64,000 bases of DNA, from positions 30,671-94,670 of the forward strand of contig NZ_WOFH01000023.1 of assembly GCF_009733595.1 (NCBI RefSeq), given 5' to 3'. The notes beneath the pieces are model-generated. The model made no database searches, had not been told where the DNA came from, and saw only the letters and a list, made by a program, of their open reading frames with translations. Numbering within the stretch: position 1 is the stretch's first letter; the number at the start of each line of letters is the position of its first letter. Below, piece after piece: positions 15,718 to 24,124 of the stretch. The stretch comes from Actinomadura litoris (GTDB lineage: Bacteria; Actinomycetota; Actinomycetes; Streptosporangiales; Streptosporangiaceae). Made by a program: the position numbers and the translations under genes.

Positions 15718-17274
15718 TCAGGACCCGGTCTCATCGGCGGCCGGCCTGGCGAAACCGGCGAAAAGGAGGCGTGCCTCGTTGTACGCCTGCACGCCGATCT
15801 TCCGCCCCATGCTGGTGCCGTATTCGACCGCGTCCTTGAAATGAATACCTCCGTATTCTCGCGAAACACCGTTCTCCTCGATCGCCGAGGAGAATGTCGG
15901 CCAGCGCAGCGTCACGTTCCGCCGCGGTGAGCGCCCCGGTTCCACCCGCGACGACCCCGCCCGGACGGTGACGGAGTCCCCGTACCTGTCGCTTCCGGTG
16001 AACATCTTCAACACCTGGCCTCCTGCCGCGCCGAAAGCGGAATGGCCGGACGGATACTCGGCGAACGCCGGGGTGACGAAGAAGGGGGGTTGGTAGGGCC
16101 ACCACGTTCCGCCGTCGATCACCTTCTGGTGCCGCCGGCCGTGCTCCGGCCAGGACGGGATCCGCTTCCCGCCGTAGAGGTAGCGGATCGCGCTGATCGG
16201 CCGGACGGAGTCATGATGTCTCTTGTAGCCCCAGACGGCGATGCTCGAATCAAAGACGGCGTTGGTCATCGCGAAGAACATCTTCACGTCGTCGTCGACG
16301 CCGTTCCGGTCCCGCAGGGAGACGAACCGCGCGATGTTCGCCCACGTTCCCGGCGGCGAGACGAAGCCGGGGCCCTCGTCCGCCCAGTATTCGCTGATCA
16401 CTTTCTGCCGGTCGGTGAGATGGGCCGTGGTCCGCATGATGTCGCGCGCTTGGCGGGTGTACGCGCGGCTGCCGTATCGGGCCGGGGCGGGTATCTTGAA
16501 CTGGTCCCACGAACGCAATGCGAACGGTTGTACGTAGCCCATGTGCGGGCCCATGTACTCCTGCGTTCTCGGTACGCCGGCGTCGTCCATGAGCGCCAAT
16601 GCCTGCCACCGCCCCGGGTCCCTGAGGGTCCTTTTGTCCATCGGCCGACCGACCATCAGCGGGTCGTTGACGGGCCGGTATCCGGTGTAGTCCGAATAGG
16701 CGCCCGGTTGGAGGTCGCCGAGTTGGTTGGCGCCGTCGTCGTGCCGGCTGCGCAGCACCGCCTCGCACGCGCGGACGCCGATCTCGCCCGCCCTTCCCGC
16801 GGGCGAGACCGGGTAGCCGAGGGCGGCCATCAGCGCGTCGAACCTCGGCCGCTCGGTCGGCCACAGGTCGACGGCCGCGGTGTAGGCGGCGTAGCTGATC
16901 GCCTGGTCCTTGTTGCGGGCGGTGCGCTCCGCGCGGGGCCGGCGCAGCCGGGTGCCGAAGCGGGTTCCGGCGGCCCGCCGGTCGTAGGCGGCCCACGCGT
17001 CGTACATGCAGGTGTGCGTGACCGCGAGGGCACGCGCCACCATCGGCGGGCCGAGGTGGGTCCTCGTGGTGGCCTCAAGCTGGGCCTGGCTCCAGCGGAG
17101 CACGACGTTCTCGCGCCCGCCCCGCGGCCTGTCGCCGGGCCCGGCCGCGCGGGCGGGCGCCTCGGCGAGCCCGAGCGCGAGGCCCAGCGTGGTGGTCACG
17201 GCCAGCGCGGCCGTCCCGGTCCGGTGGGGCCGCCGGGGGCGGGCAGCCGGTCCCGCTCTTCCTGTCGGTGACAC
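15718..17274 (-). CDS. secreted vanadium-dependent haloperoxidase-type (PAP2) protein
   Basis: 518 aa. Predicted signal peptide (TGTAALAVTTTLGLALGLAEAP, cleavage near ARA) and a C-terminal PAP2/vanadium chloroperoxidase domain with all three anion-binding motifs intact: K351-x6-R358-P359 (KRHHDSVRP), P408-S-G-H411 and S471-R-x5-H478. It could therefore bind vanadate and oxidise halide, or act as a phosphatase; sequence alone cannot decide. The GTG at 17274 is chosen because AAGGGGG lies 8 bases upstream. Same-strand partner of the FG-GAP/ASPIC gene downstream. The AT-rich 17335-17400 stretch upstream probably carries the promoter. Confidence 0.85.
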   Translation of the reverse strand: MSPTGRAGPAARPRRPHRTGTAALAVTTTLGLALGLAEAPARAAGPGDRPRGGRENVVLRWSQAQLEATTRTHLGPPMVARALAVTHTCMYDAWAAYDRRAAGTRFGTRLRRPRAERTARNKDQAISYAAYTAAVDLWPTERPRFDALMAALGYPVSPAGRAGEIGVRACEAVLRSRHDDGANQLGDLQPGAYSDYTGYRPVNDPLMVGRPMDKRTLRDPGRWQALALMDDAGVPRTQEYMGPHMGYVQPFALRSWDQFKIPAPARYGSRAYTRQARDIMRTTAHLTDRQKVISEYWADEGPGFVSPPGTWANIARFVSLRDRNGVDDDVKMFFAMTNAVFDSSIAVWGYKRHHDSVRPISAIRYLYGGKRIPSWPEHGRRHQKVIDGGTWWPYQPPFFVTPAFAEYPSGHSAFGAAGGQVLKMFTGSDRYGDSVTVRAGSSRVEPGRSPRRNVTLRWPTFSSAIEENGVSREYGGIHFKDAVEYGTSMGRKIGVQAYNEARLLFAGFARPAADETGS

Positions 17275-17411
17275 GGGGTCACCCCCTTGCCGAACCTGCA
17301 GGTGGCATGGCGCCACGGTGGCTGCGGTTCGGAGTTACTATAAATTTCTTAAGTCTTGTCGTCCATGGTTGACTTTAGAAAAATATAGTTTTAGGGGTGA
17401 CGGTCCCGGGG

Positions 17412-18065
17412 TCAGCCCATCAGGCCGAGGAGCCGCGAGCAGCGCAGCACGGCCTCGTCGTCGCCCTCCATGACGACCCGGCGGGTGAGCGTCGCCTCCA
17501 GCGGGTTGAGCCGCCCGGCCCCGATCTCGACGAAGGTGACCGCGTCGGTGTGGACGACGAGCGCCGGCCCGTCCGGCGCCGGGCCGTGGGCGACCCGCAC
17601 CCGCCCGCCGGCGACGGCGACGTGGAAGACCTCGTCGTCGAGCCGGAACTCGTACTGCTCGTCCGGCCCCGCCTCCCTCGGGTCGATCATCGCCTCGACC
17701 GCGAGCACCCCCCAGCGGGGGCGGACGATCTCCTCCGCGTCGGGCGCTCCGAGCGTCCCGAGGCCCCAGCGCGCGAGGGAGAGCACGGCCTCCCGCAGGG
17801 CCTCGCCCTGCTCGGTCAGCTCGTACATGCGGGTCTTGGTGCCCGCCTGCGGGCGCTGCCGGACGATGCCCTCCTCGGTGAGCAGCTTCAGCCGGTCGGC
17901 GAGCAGGTTCGTGCCGATCCCCGGGAGGTTGGCCAGCAGTTCGTTGTAGCGGCACGGGCCGGTGAGCAGCTCGCGGACGATCAGCAGCGTCCAGCGCTCA
18001 CCGAGGATGTCGAGGGCGGCGGCCAGGCCGCAGTACTGCCCGTAGTTGCGACGCTGATGCTTCAC
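17412..18065 (-). CDS. HxlR-family transcriptional regulator with C-terminal SCP2-like domain
   Basis: 217 aa. Winged-helix HxlR domain at 1-110 (CGLAAALDILGERWTLLIVRELL, YNELLANLPGIGTNLLADRL) followed by about 100 residues resembling the sterol-carrier (SCP2) fold common in actinobacterial HxlR proteins, which may bind a small ligand. GTG start at 18065. It is 85 bases downstream of senC on the same strand, so it could be read through from senC or act on its own. HxlR proteins often sense reactive electrophiles through a Cys; Cys12 in YCGLAAAL is the usual position (inference). Target genes unknown. Confidence 0.85.
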   Translation of the reverse strand: MKHQRRNYGQYCGLAAALDILGERWTLLIVRELLTGPCRYNELLANLPGIGTNLLADRLKLLTEEGIVRQRPQAGTKTRMYELTEQGEALREAVLSLARWGLGTLGAPDAEEIVRPRWGVLAVEAMIDPREAGPDEQYEFRLDDEVFHVAVAGGRVRVAHGPAPDGPALVVHTDAVTFVEIGAGRLNPLEATLTRRVVMEGDDEAVLRCSRLLGLMG

Positions 18066-18150
18066 CTTCGCACGCTCCCATGACGATTGAACACTTGAGA
18101 AGTGTATCGCGATGGGGTATCGGCAGGTGGGTCGTGTGACGCGCGGGCCG

Positions 18151-19185
18151 TCAGCGGACGATGAGGCGGCCGGTGCCCGCGCCGACCGTGCCGATCGCCG
18201 CCGCCGGAACGCCGTCGCCCGCCAGGCCCGCGAGCGCCGCGTCCACCCGCCCCGGCTCGACGCCGAACAGCAGCCCGCCGGAGGTCTGGGCGTCGGCCAG
18301 CAGCAGCGCGGTGCCCGTGTCGACGGCGGTGAGGTCGGCGCGGTCGCCCACCCAGTCGAGGTTGCGGCGCGTCCCGCCGGGGACGATCTCGCGTTCGACC
18401 AGGTCGCGGACGCCCGGCAGCAACGGCACCGCCGCCGCGTCCAGCCGCGCGTCGACGCCGGACGCCTCGGCCATCCGGCCGAGATGCCCGAGCAGCCCGA
18501 ACCCGGTGACGTCGGTGCAGCCGGTGGCGCCCGCGGCGACCGCCGCGGCGGCGGCCCGCGCGTTGATCGTGGTCATGGCGTGGATCGCGGCGGCCGCCAC
18601 CTCGGGCTCGGCGATCCCGTGCTTGATCGCGGTGGCGACGACGCCCGTCCCTAGCGGCTTGGTGAGCACGAGGACGTCACCCGGACGCAGGCCCGCGTTC
18701 GTCAGGATCCGGTCGGGGGAGACCTCGCCGATCACCGCGAGTCCGAACTTCGGCACGTCGTCGTCGATCGTGTGCCCGCCGATCGTGACGTAGCCGCACT
18801 CGGCGGCGACCTCGGCGGCGCCGTCCAGCACCTCCGCCAACTCTTCGGCGGTCAGCTCACCGCTGTTCCACTCCACCAGGTTCAGCGCGAACAGCGGACG
18901 GCCGCCCATGGCATAGACGTCGGAGACCGAGTTCGCGGCGGCGATCCGCCCCCAGGTGCGCGGGTCGTCCACCAGCGGCGTGATGAAGTCGGCGGTCGCG
19001 ACCAGCGCGCGGCCGTCGTCGATCCGCCACACGGCGGCGTCGTCGCCGGTCTCCGTGCCGACGAGCAGGTCGGGATGACCGGTGGGCGTCAACGAGCGCA
19101 GGACCTGCGCCAGCTCGCTGGGCGCGAGCTTGCAGGCTCAACCGGCGCCGTGGCTGAACTGGCTCAATCGGCGTCTGGCCTCCAT
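18151..19185 (-). CDS. senC: selenophosphate synthase SenC/SelD, selenocysteine-containing
   Basis: 344 residues reading one in-frame UGA. SelD makes selenophosphate from selenide and ATP. The N-terminal active-site loop reads QFSHGAG-Sec-ACKLAP: codon 16 is UGA (complement of 19138-19140), exactly where SelD enzymes carry catalytic Cys or Sec, followed by Cys18 and the essential Lys19. The rest is canonical (GDDAAVW; ADFITPLVDDP; NSVSDVYAMGG; GGHTIDD; VLTKPLGTG). A hairpin directly after the UGA fits a bacterial SECIS. Starting at the TTG/ATG-like codon after the UGA would remove the active site. ATG at 19185 lacks a clear ribosome site; GTG at 19203 is possible. Divergent from senA-senB, hence named senC. 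Confidence 0.88.
19104..19140 (-). promoter_or_regulatory. Sec UGA codon and SECIS-like hairpin in senC
   Basis: UGA (19140-19138) is followed by a two-part stem: CCTGC pairs with GCAGG (19136-19132 with 19108-19104), then after a small internal loop AGCTCGC pairs perfectly with GCGAGCT (19130-19124 with 19118-19112). The 5-base apical loop GCCCA begins with G. The loop starts 14 bases after the UGA, slightly close compared with the usual bacterial SECIS spacing. Pairing is seen in the sequence; the SECIS function is inferred. Confidence 0.65.
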
Positions 19186-19349
19186 GGGGGCGAGCGTAAT
19201 CACACCACCGCGCCGCGTCAACGGGAATTGCCCGGGTGATCACGAAAGTTTCGCCGTCACCTGCATCTTGGGCCTGGCCGGGATTCACCGATGAGAATAC
19301 CCTGCGAACGACCTGAGGAAATGGCCGTGACAATTAGTAAGGGGGCGCC
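19186..19349. promoter_or_regulatory. divergent senC / senA promoter region
   Basis: 164-base divergent intergenic region. It holds an 11-base inverted repeat CGAAA-G-TTTCG (19243-19253) midway between the two starts, a plausible operator. No convincing -35/-10 pair was recognised. Confidence 0.35.
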
Positions 19350-20645
19350 GTGCGTCCGAATGCTCCGGCGGCGGGGGAACTGGCCGGGTGGGTCGTCGAG
19401 GCGGCCGGGCGCGCGCTGGACCTCGTCGCGGACCTGGACGACGAGCAGATGATCGGCCCGCTGCTGCCGACCGTCAACCCGCTGCTGTGGGAGATCGGGC
19501 ATCTCGCCTGGTTCCAGGAGAAGTTCGTCCTGCGGGACGTGTGCGGCCTGGAGCCCGCGATCGCCGGCGCCGACGCCCTCTACGACTCGGGCGCCGTCCC
19601 GCACGACACCCGCTGGCTGCTGCGGCTGCCGGCGCGCGAGGAGACCGCCGCCTACGTGCGGACGGTCGCCGAACGCGTCGCCGAGCAGGTGGAGCGCGCG
19701 GACGCGGTCGACGTCGTCCACCATTTCGCCAGGTACACCGTGCACCATTACGACACGCACACCGAGGCCCTTACCTACACGCGCCAGAACCTCGGATATC
19801 CGCCGCCCGTATTGCCCGGCCTGACCGATGCCGGCCCGCCCGAAGGACGGGACGCGGGCGCGCTTCCCGGCGACGCCGGGTTCGCCGGGGGCACGTTCCC
19901 GCTCGGCGCGCGCATGTCCGACCCGTTCGTCTACGACAACGAGAAATGGGCGCACGAGGTCGTGGTCGCGCCCTTCGCGATGGCGCGGGCGCCGGTCACG
20001 CAGGCGGAGTTCGCCGCGTTCGCCGACGACGGCGGCTACACCGACCCCCGGCTCTGGCCGGACGGCGGCGCCTGGCTCGCCGCGACCGGCGCGACGCAGC
20101 CGGCCTACTGGCGGGGCGGCCCCGGCGGCCGGCAGCGGCGGAGCTTCGACACCTGGGTCGACCTGGAGCCGCACCTGCCGGTGTGCCATGTGTCCTGGTG
20201 GGAGGCCGAGGCGTACTGCCGGTGGGCCGGGCGGCGCCTGCCGTCCGAGGCCGAGTGGGAGTTCGCGGCGACCGGCGGCGCCCGCGCGCGGCCCGCCTAC
20301 CCGTGGGGCGACGACCCGCCCGGCGCGGCGACCGCCGCGACCGACTGGCGCTCGACCGGCCCGGTGGACGTCGGGGCCTGCGCGGCGGGGGAGGGGCCCG
20401 CCGGCTGCCGGCAGCTCGTCGGCAACGTCTGGGAGTGGACGGCGAGCGACTTCACCGCCTACCCGAACTTCGAGCGCGACGCCTACGCCGAGAACTCCGA
20501 GCAGTTCTTCGGCGGCCGCAAGGTGCTGCGCGGCGGGGCGTGGGCCACGCGCGGCCGCTACGTCCGGTCGGCGCTGCGCAACTACTTCACCCCCGACCGG
20601 CGGGACGTCCTGGCGGGCTTCCGCACGTGCGCCCCCGCGCGGTGA
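19350..20645 (+). CDS. senA: selenoneine synthase SenA (EgtB-like)
   Basis: 431 aa. N-terminal DinB-like domain with the EgtB-type iron site H133-x3-H137-x-E139 (HYDTHTE) and an earlier His in WEIGHLAWFQEKF. C-terminal FGE-sulfatase (formylglycine-generating-enzyme-like) domain from about 165 (FPLGA, LPSEAEWEFA, GNVWEWTASDF, VLRGGAWATR). Known SenA enzymes use non-heme iron and O2 to join a selenosugar to hercynine on the way to selenoneine. Immediate linkage to a SenB-type glycosyltransferase and a SelD/SenC supports SenA rather than EgtB. GTG start with AAGGGGG. No hercynine methyltransferase (egtD) is in the window. senB follows after 4 bases. Confidence 0.9.
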   Translation: MRPNAPAAGELAGWVVEAAGRALDLVADLDDEQMIGPLLPTVNPLLWEIGHLAWFQEKFVLRDVCGLEPAIAGADALYDSGAVPHDTRWLLRLPAREETAAYVRTVAERVAEQVERADAVDVVHHFARYTVHHYDTHTEALTYTRQNLGYPPPVLPGLTDAGPPEGRDAGALPGDAGFAGGTFPLGARMSDPFVYDNEKWAHEVVVAPFAMARAPVTQAEFAAFADDGGYTDPRLWPDGGAWLAATGATQPAYWRGGPGGRQRRSFDTWVDLEPHLPVCHVSWWEAEAYCRWAGRRLPSEAEWEFAATGGARARPAYPWGDDPPGAATAATDWRSTGPVDVGACAAGEGPAGCRQLVGNVWEWTASDFTAYPNFERDAYAENSEQFFGGRKVLRGGAWATRGRYVRSALRNYFTPDRRDVLAGFRTCAPAR

Positions 20646-20649
20646 TGAC

Positions 20650-21618
20650 GTGATCCTGATCGTCACCCCCGCGCCGGTGGACGGCGCCCACGGCAACGGC
20701 GTGACCGCGCGCCGCTGGGCCGGGCTGCTCCGGGAGCTCGGCCACGAGGTCGAGGTCCGCAACGGCTACCGGCGCGGCGGCGCCCCCCGCGACGCGCTCA
20801 TCGCGCTGCACGCCCGCAAGAGCGCGGACGCGGTCCGCGCCTTCCACACCGACCATCCCAAGGCGCCCGTCGTGATCGCGATGACCGGCACCGATCTGTA
20901 CCCCGACCTGGTGTCCGCGCAGGTCGACCCGGAGGTGCTCGCGATCGCCTCCCGCCTGGTCGTGCTCCAGCGGGAGGGGACGGCGCAGCTCGGCCCCGCG
21001 CTCGCCGGACGCACCGACGTGATCGTGCAGTCCGTCCCGGAGATCGCGCCGCGCCCGCCGCGCGCGGACCGCTTCGAGGTCGCCTTCCTCGCCCACATCC
21101 GCCCGGTGAAGGACCCGCTGCGCCCGGCGGCGGCGGTGCGGCTGCTGCCCGCCGCGTCCCGGATCCGCGTCGTCCACCTCGGGGAGGGGCGCGATCCGGA
21201 CCTCGCCGCGCGGGCCGCCGCCGAGACGCGCGACAACCCGCGCTACGAGTGGCGGGGCCCGGTGCCGCGCGACGAGGCGCTCCGCGTCCTGGCCGGGAGC
21301 CGGCTGCTGCTGCTCACCTCCCTGCACGAGGGCGGCGCGAACGTGGTCTCGGAGGCGCTGGCCGCCGGGGTGCCGGTCGTCTCCTCCGCCATCTCCGGTT
21401 CGACGGGCCTGCTGGGCGCCGGTTACCCCGGCTACTTCCCGCCCGGCGACACCGACGCGCTCGCGACCCTGCTCTACGCCGCCGAGGAGGATCACGGCGG
21501 CCTCTACCGGGCGCTGAAGGCGCGGTGCGAGGCGCTGCGCCCGCTCGTCGACCCCGAGGCCGAGAAGCGGGCCCTCGCCCGCATGTTACGCGCCCTCGAC
21601 CTGCCCGCTCACGAGTAG
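20650..21618 (+). CDS. senB: selenosugar synthase SenB (GT-B glycosyltransferase fold)
   Basis: 322 aa of the GT4-like family with the SenB look: ILIVTPAPVDGAHGNGVTA at the N-terminus (glycine-rich loop), IAMTGTDLYPD at about 80, RPVKDPLRPAAAVR at about 155, and the nucleotide-sugar block LHEGGANVVSEALAAGVPVVSS at about 225. SenB makes a selenosugar from a UDP-sugar and selenophosphate. GTG at 20650, 4 bases after senA, so co-translated. Its 3' end overlaps the convergent flavoenzyme gene by 10 bases. Confidence 0.88.
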   Translation: MILIVTPAPVDGAHGNGVTARRWAGLLRELGHEVEVRNGYRRGGAPRDALIALHARKSADAVRAFHTDHPKAPVVIAMTGTDLYPDLVSAQVDPEVLAIASRLVVLQREGTAQLGPALAGRTDVIVQSVPEIAPRPPRADRFEVAFLAHIRPVKDPLRPAAAVRLLPAASRIRVVHLGEGRDPDLAARAAAETRDNPRYEWRGPVPRDEALRVLAGSRLLLLTSLHEGGANVVSEALAAGVPVVSSAISGSTGLLGAGYPGYFPPGDTDALATLLYAAEEDHGGLYRALKARCEALRPLVDPEAEKRALARMLRALDLPAHE

Positions 21619-22835
21619 AAGGTCGGTTCGGGCGGTTCGCCGAGCAGCGCGTACCGGCCGACCTCGCGCTGCTTGTAGGCCACCGGGTCGTGCAGGCTGT
21701 GCGTGCGCAGGTTCCGCCAGAAGCGGTCGAAGCCGTGCCTGGACGCGGTGGAGCGCGCCCCCATCACGTCGAAGATCCGCGTGCAGACCTCCAGGCCCTC
21801 CTTGATGATCCGCTGCTTCGCCGCCGCGATGCGGACGGCCGCCTCGCCGCGCTGTTGCGGCGTGACCGCTCCCCGGGGGGCGTGGAGCAGTTCCGAAAGC
21901 TCCTCGCCGACCCGGTCGATCAGCGCTTCCGTCGCCCAGAGTTTGGAGCGGAAATCCCCGTACGCCTCCAATATGTACCATTCTTCGGTCGCCGATTCCT
22001 TGACGTCGCCGCCGTAGGGCCAGGGACGGGTCGTGGTGCGCGTGTATTCGGCCGCGGCCTCCATCGCGCCCTCGGCGATCCCCTGGTACAGGTTCGTCAT
22101 GATCAGCTGGAGGGTGAGCAGCGAGAGGCTCCCGTAGGGCAGCGGCCTGGCGCTCTTGCCCGTGTAGCCGAGCGCCGCGTCCCAGGGCACCCGGACGCCC
22201 GACAGCGAGAGGCTGCCCGACTCGGTCAGCCGCTGGCCCATGTTGTCCCAGTCGTGGTTGTAGCGCAGCCCGGGGGCGTCGGAGGCGACCGCCGCGAACA
22301 CCGGGCGGCCGTCGGCGAGGCCGGCCAGCAGGCAGGTCAGGTCGGAGACGGCGCCGCCGGACGCGAAGGACTTGCGGCCGTCCAGGCGCAGCGCGTCGCC
22401 CTCGTCGACCGCGACGACGTGCGCGTCCCTCGGGTTGATCGCGCCGCCGTAGAAGAGGCCGCCCCGCGTGTAGGCCGCCTCCTGCTCGGCGATCTGCGCC
22501 TCCGTCCCGAAGAAGCGGACCGCCCACGCCCACAGGTAGTGGTAGCCGAGCAACTGGCCGATGGAGCCGTCCGCCCTGGACACCTCGCGGCACACGCGCA
22601 ACGCGGTGGTCCAGCGCTCACCGCCGCCGCCGTGGGCCTTCGGGCCGAGCAGCGTCACGAGCCCCGCGTCCTTCAGCAACCGGACCTCGGCGTGCGGGGG
22701 ACGCGGGTGGCGGTCCCGCTCCGCCGCGTCGGCGGCGAGGAGGCGCGCCACCCGCCGCGCCCGGTCGAGCCACTCCCGCGCCGTGCCCGGACGGCCGGCG
22801 AACTCCGTGGCGGCGGTCTGCCGCATGGTCGTCAT
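21609..22835 (-). CDS. DszC/SfnB-like flavin-dependent monooxygenase (acyl-CoA dehydrogenase fold)
   Basis: 408 aa with the acyl-CoA dehydrogenase fold but the C-terminal signature of the flavin monooxygenase branch (FWRNLRTHSLHDPVAYK), as in dibenzothiophene and sulfone monooxygenases, rather than the catalytic Glu of true dehydrogenases. The middle domain has GRKSFASGG and RVPWDAALG. Such enzymes use reduced FMN and O2 to oxidise S, N or possibly Se centres (known for S). Promoter-distal gene of a four-gene minus-strand operon; 89 bases containing an AT-rich palindrome separate it from the di-iron gene upstream, so it may also have its own promoter. It converges on senB with a 10-base overlap. 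Confidence 0.8.
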   Translation of the reverse strand: MTTMRQTAATEFAGRPGTAREWLDRARRVARLLAADAAERDRHPRPPHAEVRLLKDAGLVTLLGPKAHGGGGERWTTALRVCREVSRADGSIGQLLGYHYLWAWAVRFFGTEAQIAEQEAAYTRGGLFYGGAINPRDAHVVAVDEGDALRLDGRKSFASGGAVSDLTCLLAGLADGRPVFAAVASDAPGLRYNHDWDNMGQRLTESGSLSLSGVRVPWDAALGYTGKSARPLPYGSLSLLTLQLIMTNLYQGIAEGAMEAAAEYTRTTTRPWPYGGDVKESATEEWYILEAYGDFRSKLWATEALIDRVGEELSELLHAPRGAVTPQQRGEAAVRIAAAKQRIIKEGLEVCTRIFDVMGARSTASRHGFDRFWRNLRTHSLHDPVAYKQREVGRYALLGEPPEPTFYS

Positions 22836-22847
22836 GATGAGGCCACC

Positions 22848-22869
22848 TCACTAATAAAATATATAGTGA
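22848..22869 (-). promoter_or_regulatory. AT-rich palindromic operator/promoter
   Basis: TCACTA-N10-TAGTGA (6-bp arms) with an all-A/T centre (TATATTTTAT on the minus strand) just upstream of the flavoenzyme start at 22835. Such an AT island in this GC-rich DNA suggests a promoter with an overlapping operator. Confidence 0.5.
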
Positions 22870-22924
22870 TACGGGCTCACCGTGACATGGCGGCGGGCGC
22901 CGGTCAAGCGCCGTCCCCGCCGCC

Positions 22925-24124
22925 TCACATGAAGTTGCGGGTGTGCAGCGAGGACAGCTCGGCCGCCTCGTCGGCGGGGAAGCCGAGGCGGATCAGCCGG
23001 TGCTGCCGCCCCTCGTGCATCTCCTGCTGGAGCAGCCGCACCGCCTCGTGGCCGCGCCGGATCGCCTCGGGCGTCCACTCCCCGGCCGCGAGGACGACCA
23101 GCGCGTCGAACACGTCCTGGTTGAGCCCGGCGGTGTCGGCCAGGGCGTCGTGGCGGCGCTCGACCGCGCCCCGCAGCCGGCCGCGCAGCGCGGGGTCCAC
23201 GGCGGCCTGGTGCTGGAGGTGCGCGACGCCGAACGCGACGTGCCGCGCCTCGTCCTGCCGCGCCATCCGGGTGACCTGCCGGGTCACCGGGTCGGGGGCG
23301 TGCCGGTCCAGGAAGCTGAGCAGGTTGAGGAAGCTGCCCTCGCCGAGCACCGACAGCAGGAACGAGGCGAGCGAGAAGTCGGGCTCGGTGAGCAGCGTGG
23401 CCAGCGACTCGCGCCCGCTCACCGAGGACGTGCCGAGTTCGCCGCCGCGCAGCAGCGCCCGCCGCGTGAACACCTCCACGTGCCGCGCCTCGTCGGCGGC
23501 CTGCACCGCCAGCAACTGCTGCACCTCGCGGAAGTGCGGGTGGATCCGGGCGAGCAGCCGCGCCGGGATGACCAGCGCCGCCTGCTCGTTCTCCACCAGG
23601 TACGTCATGACCTGGACGACCGCCCGCTCGATCTCCTCGGGCAGCGCGAAACCGACGTCCCAGGCGATCGCCTCGTCCGGCTTCCACTGCGCCGCGACCG
23701 CGCTCGCGTACAGGCTCGGCGCGATGTCGGCCCACACCAGGTCGCGGTCGACCAGGTCGAAGCGGGGGGCCGGCCCGCCGGGCTCGACCAGCGCGCCGCG
23801 CGCCGCCAGGCCCCAGCTCGGGTCGGCGCGGGCGAGGATCCCGTCGGGACGCGGGCCGCCCGCGCGCACGGCGCCCGCCCAGCGGTCCAGGTCGGCGCGG
23901 CCCCGGATCACGAAGGCGCGGACACCGAGGCCGTCCGTCGACTCCCGGACGCCGTGGCCCTGCTTGCGGGCCCAGGCCCGCAGATGCACGGGCAGCGCGG
24001 CGTCCAGGCCGGTCACGCCCAGCTCCGCGCCCGGCGGCAGGTCGCGCAGCGCCCGCTGCACCAGCAGGTGGGCGCCCTGCTCGAAACCGAGGAAGCCGAG
24101 GTCGAGCACCGGCGACGCCGTCAC
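22925..24124 (-). CDS. TusA-like / ferritin-like di-iron fusion protein
   Basis: 399 aa. Residues about 1-75 look like a TusA (SirA) fold (LDLGFLGFEQGAHLLVQRAL, LPPGAELGVTG, LRAWARKQGHGV) but the CPxP sulfur-carrier Cys is replaced (FEQG), so it cannot carry persulfide. Residues about 180-399 form a ferritin-like four-helix bundle with a full di-iron ligand set: E in VENEQAALV, E/H in AADEARHVEVF, E in LGEGSFLN, E/H in RQDEARHVAFG. It is thus a candidate oxygenase, desaturase or N-oxygenase-type di-iron enzyme. GTG at 24124 overlaps the stop of the upstream PhnD-like gene by 4 bases (GTGA). I do not recognise a characterised homologue. Confidence 0.7.
   Translation of the reverse strand: MTASPVLDLGFLGFEQGAHLLVQRALRDLPPGAELGVTGLDAALPVHLRAWARKQGHGVRESTDGLGVRAFVIRGRADLDRWAGAVRAGGPRPDGILARADPSWGLAARGALVEPGGPAPRFDLVDRDLVWADIAPSLYASAVAAQWKPDEAIAWDVGFALPEEIERAVVQVMTYLVENEQAALVIPARLLARIHPHFREVQQLLAVQAADEARHVEVFTRRALLRGGELGTSSVSGRESLATLLTEPDFSLASFLLSVLGEGSFLNLLSFLDRHAPDPVTRQVTRMARQDEARHVAFGVAHLQHQAAVDPALRGRLRGAVERRHDALADTAGLNQDVFDALVVLAAGEWTPEAIRRGHEAVRLLQQEMHEGRQHRLIRLGFPADEAAELSSLHTRNFM

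Noticed and set aside
13437..17274. FG-GAP/haloperoxidase pair as part of the enediyne warhead operon
   Set aside because: Opposite orientation and a strong bidirectional terminator at 13388-13423 separate them; proximity is noted but membership is not supported.
18151..19185. selD as a pseudogene broken by a stop codon
   Set aside because: The stop is UGA at the exact catalytic Sec/Cys position, the frame is otherwise intact and conserved on both sides, and a SECIS-like stem follows.
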